In this document: positions 7,296-9,228 of the stretch, piece after piece
Numbering within the stretch: position 1 is the first letter of the stretch
Layout: each line of letters starts with the position of its first letter
From: Candidatus Niyogiibacteriota bacterium
GTDB taxonomy: Bacteria > Patescibacteriota > Minisyncoccia > HO2-45-28
Reading direction: 5' to 3'
Assembly (NCBI GenBank): GCA_016177385.1
Contig: JACOVJ010000036.1
Coordinates: 1 to 9,228, forward strand
DNA: 9,228 nt
Position numbers and translations under genes: made by a program
Notes under the pieces: model-generated
What the model was told of the DNA's origin: nothing
The model's database searches: none
Seen by the model: only the letters and a program-made list of their open reading frames with translations

Positions 7296-7300
7296 GGAGG
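7296..7300 (+). promoter_or_regulatory. Strong ribosome binding site for the gene at 7307
   Basis: GGAGG lies 6 nt before the ATG at 7307. It is the best Shine-Dalgarno sequence in the window and fixes the start codon. Confidence 0.85.
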
Positions 7301-7306
7301 CATTCA

Positions 7307-7951
7307 ATGGCGGATATTGCTGTTGTTACGACCCGTGCGAGTTTCGAGGCGGCAATTCTTGGGCGTATTTCCGATATCAGAAAGAAAAAACTCGTTGACC
7401 GCGCGATCAGCGCATGCAATCACTTTTTCAAGGGTCGCGGCCACCACCGGGATGTCCCTGGTGTGAAATTTTTGCGTGACAAATGGGAGCAGGGCTCGGA
7501 TTACACGACACTCGATTTTGAGATCGAGGTCCCTCTCGATATGAACGGCTCGCGGTGGATATCCATACGGCATCAGTGTCAGCACTGGCAGCCGGATCAG
7601 GTGGAGGTGCGTATTCTGTCGAATCCGACAGTGACCATAATTTCTCCAGCGATCGTTTTTCGGGTGGTTCCGGATAGGGGTGCCTCGGGGAATTGTGATT
7701 CAAAAATAAAGTCACTGCTTCAAATCGAAGACGATTTGATTTGTGAGGCCTATATTCCCGGCGATTGGGAAAACTTTCTGAATGGTGAAAAACTTGAGGC
7801 GTTCGCATCGGCATACGACGGACAGCAAAAGGTGCTCGAACAGAAGAAAACCGAGCAACATGAAAAAGAAAAACGCGAACAGGAGCTCGCCCGTCCATTG
7901 AGTGATTCCGAAAGGCGACTCGCCGAAAGGCTCGGCATACTGGTGAAATGA
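7307..7951 (+). CDS. Uncharacterised 214-aa protein with charged C-terminal helix
   Basis: I cannot assign a family. Residues about 10-40 look helical (SFEAAILGRISDIRKKKLVD). The middle is rich in alternating hydrophobic residues, with probable beta strands (DYTTLDFEIEVPLDM, VEVRILSNPTVTIISPAIVF). From about residue 173 a long Lys/Glu/Gln-rich helix or coiled coil follows, ending RPLSDSERRLAERLGILVK. No signal peptide, membrane segment or catalytic motif is evident, so a soluble cytoplasmic protein is likely. The start is fixed by GGAGG and a good promoter. Its TGA is immediately followed by the ATG of thpR with no spacing, implying a bicistronic message and coupled translation. The shared transcript could mean a link to RNA 2',3'-ends, but this is only a guess from position. 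Confidence 0.8.
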   Translation: MADIAVVTTRASFEAAILGRISDIRKKKLVDRAISACNHFFKGRGHHRDVPGVKFLRDKWEQGSDYTTLDFEIEVPLDMNGSRWISIRHQCQHWQPDQVEVRILSNPTVTIISPAIVFRVVPDRGASGNCDSKIKSLLQIEDDLICEAYIPGDWENFLNGEKLEAFASAYDGQQKVLEQKKTEQHEKEKREQELARPLSDSERRLAERLGILVK

Positions 7952-8506
7952 ATGCGAAAGCGCCGCGTGTTCGTTGCGATCCTCGTTCCTCCCGATGTCC
8001 GGCGCGAGATCGTTCGGTGGCAGAAAACGCATGCCCAGCTCGATGTGCGCTGGAAAAAACCAACAAATCTTCACGTAACGCTCATCGGGCCGTGGCATGC
8101 CGGAAGAGCGGAAATTGAAGCGGCGAAGCGTGCGCTTGCGAAGGCGGCGGAGGATGCGCGGTCCTTTTCGCTGGACATCTGCCGCGTGCGGTGGGGGCCG
8201 CCGAGCATGAAGCGGCGGCTCATCTGGTCGGCCGGCAAGACGCCAAAGGCATTCGGAGCGCTGAAACGGAGCATTGAGCGCGCGCTTCTTGCGGACCCGC
8301 GGACGGGAGTGCATAAGCGCGACAAATTCCCGACGATCGCGCACATCACGATCGCCAACTTCACGCCGAGCCGTAAGCGCCGCCTGCCGCCGCTCAACGA
8401 ACGCGTGGATTGGGGATTCGAGATCCGCGAATTCGCGTTCATCGAGTCCACCCGCATGCCTCCGACGACAAAGTACCGCATCATCGAACGGTTTGATTTT
8501 TCGTGA
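7952..8506 (+). CDS. thpR: RNA 2',3'-cyclic phosphodiesterase (2H family, ThpR/LigT)
   Basis: A 2H phosphoesterase of about 184 residues, the usual length, that opens 2',3'-cyclic phosphates at RNA ends to give 2'-phosphates and can act as a 2'-5' RNA ligase in vitro. The two hallmark HxTx motifs are present: H41-V-T-L44 within NLHVTLIG and H131-I-T-I134 within IAHITIANF. The N-terminus RRVFVAILVP and the WSAGKTPKAFGALKRSIERAL segment between the motifs are typical. It is cytosolic, with no signal peptide. The ATG follows the upstream TGA directly and has no Shine-Dalgarno sequence, so translation probably depends on the gene before it. The last four codons and the stop lie inside the first 60-bp repeat, and an intrinsic terminator follows 18 nt after the stop. 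Confidence 0.93.
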   Translation: MRKRRVFVAILVPPDVRREIVRWQKTHAQLDVRWKKPTNLHVTLIGPWHAGRAEIEAAKRALAKAAEDARSFSLDICRVRWGPPSMKRRLIWSAGKTPKAFGALKRSIERALLADPRTGVHKRDKFPTIAHITIANFTPSRKRRLPPLNERVDWGFEIREFAFIESTRMPPTTKYRIIERFDFS

Positions 8507-8520
8507 AAATTCAGTATAAT
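8493..8520 (+). promoter_or_regulatory. Candidate promoter inside repeat copy 1
   Basis: TTGATT, a 16-bp spacer and a perfect TATAAT. Transcription would start at about 8527, inside the left arm of the terminator stem, and would read toward the antitoxin. The -35 box lies within thpR codons. It may be a chance match in an AT-rich terminator region, but both boxes are unchanged in copy 2. Confidence 0.5.
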
Positions 8521-8524
8521 GAAG

Positions 8525-8547
8525 GCGAGCATAATGCTCGCTTTTTT
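8525..8547 (+). terminator. Intrinsic terminator after thpR
   Basis: GCGAGC (8525-8530), loop ATAAT and GCTCGC (8536-8541) form a 6-bp GC-rich stem followed by six T (8542-8547). The first loop base and last loop base can add an A-T pair. It ends the transcript from the promoter at 7247. Confidence 0.88.
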
Positions 8548-8564
8548 GATTGATATTACTAAAC

Positions 8565-8593
8565 TTGCAGCAATTACCATTTTTTGGTATAGT
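8565..8593 (+). promoter_or_regulatory. Antitoxin-toxin promoter with a putative operator
   Basis: TTGCAG (8565-8570), 17-bp spacer and TATAGT (8588-8593). A dyad, TACCA (8575-8579) and TGGTA (8585-8589), covers the spacer and the start of the -10 box, the place expected for autorepression by a toxin-antitoxin complex. Transcription would start near 8600, only about 4 nt before the antitoxin ATG. Confidence 0.65.
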
Positions 8594-8603
8594 GATCGTA
8601 CCG

Positions 8604-8813
8604 ATGACCACAAAAACGCTCGAAAGGAAAGCAAAGAAGCTTGAGAAGGAAGTAGGACTTCTTCGTTCTTTTGTGATTGGTCAAGCGGGGAAAGACCCGG
8701 AAGGAAAATATAACCCTGATTTCGTACAACGGGCGCTAAAAGCGGCCCACGAGGGGCCGAGGCACGAATTTAGAGATGAAAAATCTTTTTTGAAACACGT
8801 CAGGAGCGAATAG
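8604..8813 (+). CDS. Antitoxin of a RelE-type toxin-antitoxin pair (69 aa)
   Basis: A small charged protein expected to bind and neutralise the toxin encoded 12 nt downstream and to repress the pair's promoter. It begins MTTKTLERKAKKLEKEV, a basic, probably helical N-terminus, and ends FRDEKSFLKHVRSE, a segment likely to wrap the toxin. No ribbon-helix-helix or helix-turn-helix motif is certain. The ATG at 8604 is preferred: a longer reading from 8550 would start within the repeat and run through the promoter, whose predicted transcript begins near 8600. The message would then have almost no leader. The role rests mainly on size, position and the partner gene. Codons are more AT-rich than in the glycosyltransferase operon. 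Confidence 0.75.
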   Translation: MTTKTLERKAKKLEKEVGLLRSFVIGQAGKDPEGKYNPDFVQRALKAAHEGPRHEFRDEKSFLKHVRSE

Positions 8814-8825
8814 CTTTTATCGATC

Positions 8826-9086
8826 GTGAGGGTTTATTACAGCGAATATTTTAGAAGGCGTGTTCAGAAACTCGTTGGAAAGCGCCAAGACAAGCTAGCG
8901 CAGCTTGTCGTTTTGTTAAAAGAGGATCCTTATCATCCGCAATTACACGCCAAATCATTATCCGGAAAGCTATCCGGAATTTATTCATTTCGCATCACGA
9001 GAGATCTGCGCGCGCTCTTTAAATTTTTATCCCCCGATGAAATTATCCTTATCGACATTGGCGACAGAAAGGACATTTATCGTTGA
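8826..9086 (+). CDS. RelE/ParE-superfamily toxin (86 aa)
   Basis: A small toxin of the RelE/ParE fold. RelE and YafQ relatives cut mRNA in the ribosomal A site; ParE relatives poison gyrase. The length is typical. The pattern fits the RelE/YafQ side: two N-terminal helices (residues 6-32), then DPYHPQLHAKSLSGKLSGIY (34-53), SFRITRDLRALFKF (54-67) and a final strand ending IGDRKDIYR (78-86). Basic residues K43, K48, R56, R59 and R62 are candidates for RNA binding or cleavage. The histidine common in the last motif (GtHdeVY in many relatives) is absent, with D80-R81 in its place, so activity is not certain. The start is GTG at 8826, with no Shine-Dalgarno sequence and 12 nt after the antitoxin stop. 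The TGA lies inside repeat copy 2. Confidence 0.87.
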   Translation: MRVYYSEYFRRRVQKLVGKRQDKLAQLVVLLKEDPYHPQLHAKSLSGKLSGIYSFRITRDLRALFKFLSPDEIILIDIGDRKDIYR

Positions 9087-9110
9087 TTTTTCCTAAAAGT
9101 TCAGTATAAT
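9083..9110 (+). promoter_or_regulatory. Candidate tRNA-Gln promoter inside repeat copy 2
   Basis: TTGATT (9083-9088), 16-bp spacer, TATAAT (9105-9110). It is the only good promoter I see within 100 bp upstream of the tRNA. Transcription would start near 9117, giving a 5' leader of about 38 nt for RNase P to remove. It overlaps the toxin stop codon and the terminator stem. Confidence 0.6.
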
Positions 9111-9114
9111 GAAG

Positions 9115-9137
9115 GCGAGCATAACGCTCGCTTTTTT
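9115..9137 (+). terminator. Intrinsic terminator after the toxin gene
   Basis: GCGAGC (9115-9120), loop ATAAC, GCTCGC (9126-9131) and six T (9132-9137). Same stem as after thpR, with one loop change. Confidence 0.87.
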
Positions 9138-9154
9138 CATTGCCGGTTGACTAT

Positions 9155-9228
9155 TGCCGGGTCGTCTAACGGTAGGACAGCGGCCTTTGAAGCCGTGAAT
9201 CGGGGTTCGAGTCCCTGCCCGGCAGCCA
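9155..9228 (+). tRNA. tRNA-Gln (anticodon TTG), CCA encoded
   Basis: A complete 74-nt cloverleaf. The acceptor stem TGCCGGG pairs with CCCGGCA, the D arm is GTCT/GGAC, the anticodon stem GCGGC/GCCGT encloses the loop CTTTGAA with TTG at positions 34-36, and the T arm CGGGG/CCCTG encloses TTCGAGT. The U1-A72 pair and discriminator G73 match glutamine identity features known from Escherichia coli. CCA is encoded and ends exactly at the window edge. The likely promoter is in repeat copy 2. Confidence 0.96.

Larger units (their letters stand above)
8493..8552 (+). repeat. 60-bp direct repeat, copy 1 (left of the toxin-antitoxin pair)
   Basis: Matches 9083-9142 at 55 of 60 positions without gaps. 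It starts inside the last codons of thpR and holds promoter-like boxes (TTGATT 8493-8498, TATAAT 8515-8520, 16-bp spacer) followed by the terminator hairpin. Similarity ends at both flanks of the unit. With copy 2 it brackets the toxin-antitoxin pair in a repeating unit of 590 bp. Confidence 0.93.
9083..9142 (+). repeat. 60-bp direct repeat, copy 2 (right of the toxin-antitoxin pair)
   Basis: Differs from copy 1 at five positions: three between the promoter-like boxes, one in the hairpin loop and one after the T run. Both boxes, the stem and the T run are unchanged. It includes the toxin stop codon and ends 12 bp before tRNA-Gln. Confidence 0.93.

Noticed and set aside
8550..8603. Longer start (ATG at 8550) for the antitoxin
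   Set aside because: The added residues are hydrophobic and encoded by repeat and promoter sequence; the predicted transcript starts at about 8600.
7712..8611. Long leftward open frame (299 codons)
   Set aside because: It runs antisense through thpR, whose two HxTx motifs prove the other strand codes, and crosses the terminator and repeat. No promoter or ribosome binding site supports it.
8493..9142. CRISPR array or integron cassette array
   Set aside because: There are only two repeat copies with a gene pair between them, no short regular spacers, no integrase gene and no attC-like paired boxes beyond the simple terminator stem.

Overview
The window looks like a chromosomal segment of a small-genome bacterium, most likely of the Candidate Phyla Radiation (Patescibacteria). 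This is inferred from a DnaX of only 347 residues that lacks the tau extension, tightly packed or overlapping genes, and near absence of Shine-Dalgarno sequences on most genes. The phylum is a judgement, not something a marker in the window proves. The backbone is GC-rich; the toxin-antitoxin stretch and the leftward gene after dnaX are visibly richer in A and T.

Layout: (1) 1-875, a leftward GT4 glycosyltransferase cut by the window edge. (2) 876-967, a divergent intergenic region with a near-consensus rightward promoter. (3) 968-5346, four rightward GT-B (GT4-type) glycosyltransferases joined by 4-8 nt overlaps, followed 9 nt later by dnaX (5356-6399). The five glycosyltransferases probably build one surface glycan by successive sugar transfers from activated donors; the substrates cannot be read from the sequence. 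(4) 6400-7250, an accessory unit: a leftward gene of unknown function with its own promoter, ribosome binding site and terminator, lying between the end of dnaX and a diverged second copy of the dnaX 3' end. (5) 7247-8506, a promoter, a 214-residue protein of unknown function, and thpR (RNA 2',3'-cyclic phosphodiesterase) starting directly at its stop codon. (6) 8493-9142, a RelE-like toxin-antitoxin pair between two 60-bp direct repeats (55/60 identical), each carrying promoter-like boxes and an intrinsic terminator. (7) 9155-9228, tRNA-Gln(UUG) with encoded CCA, ending at the window edge.

The most notable result is that two unrelated accessory units, the leftward unknown gene and the toxin-antitoxin pair, each sit directly downstream of a host gene and are each bracketed by imperfect direct copies of that gene's 3' end or terminator. 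This suggests cassette-like gain by recombination at gene ends. A second result is that the 60-bp repeat overlays a promoter on a terminator, so that it could end upstream transcripts while starting new ones, including the tRNA transcript.
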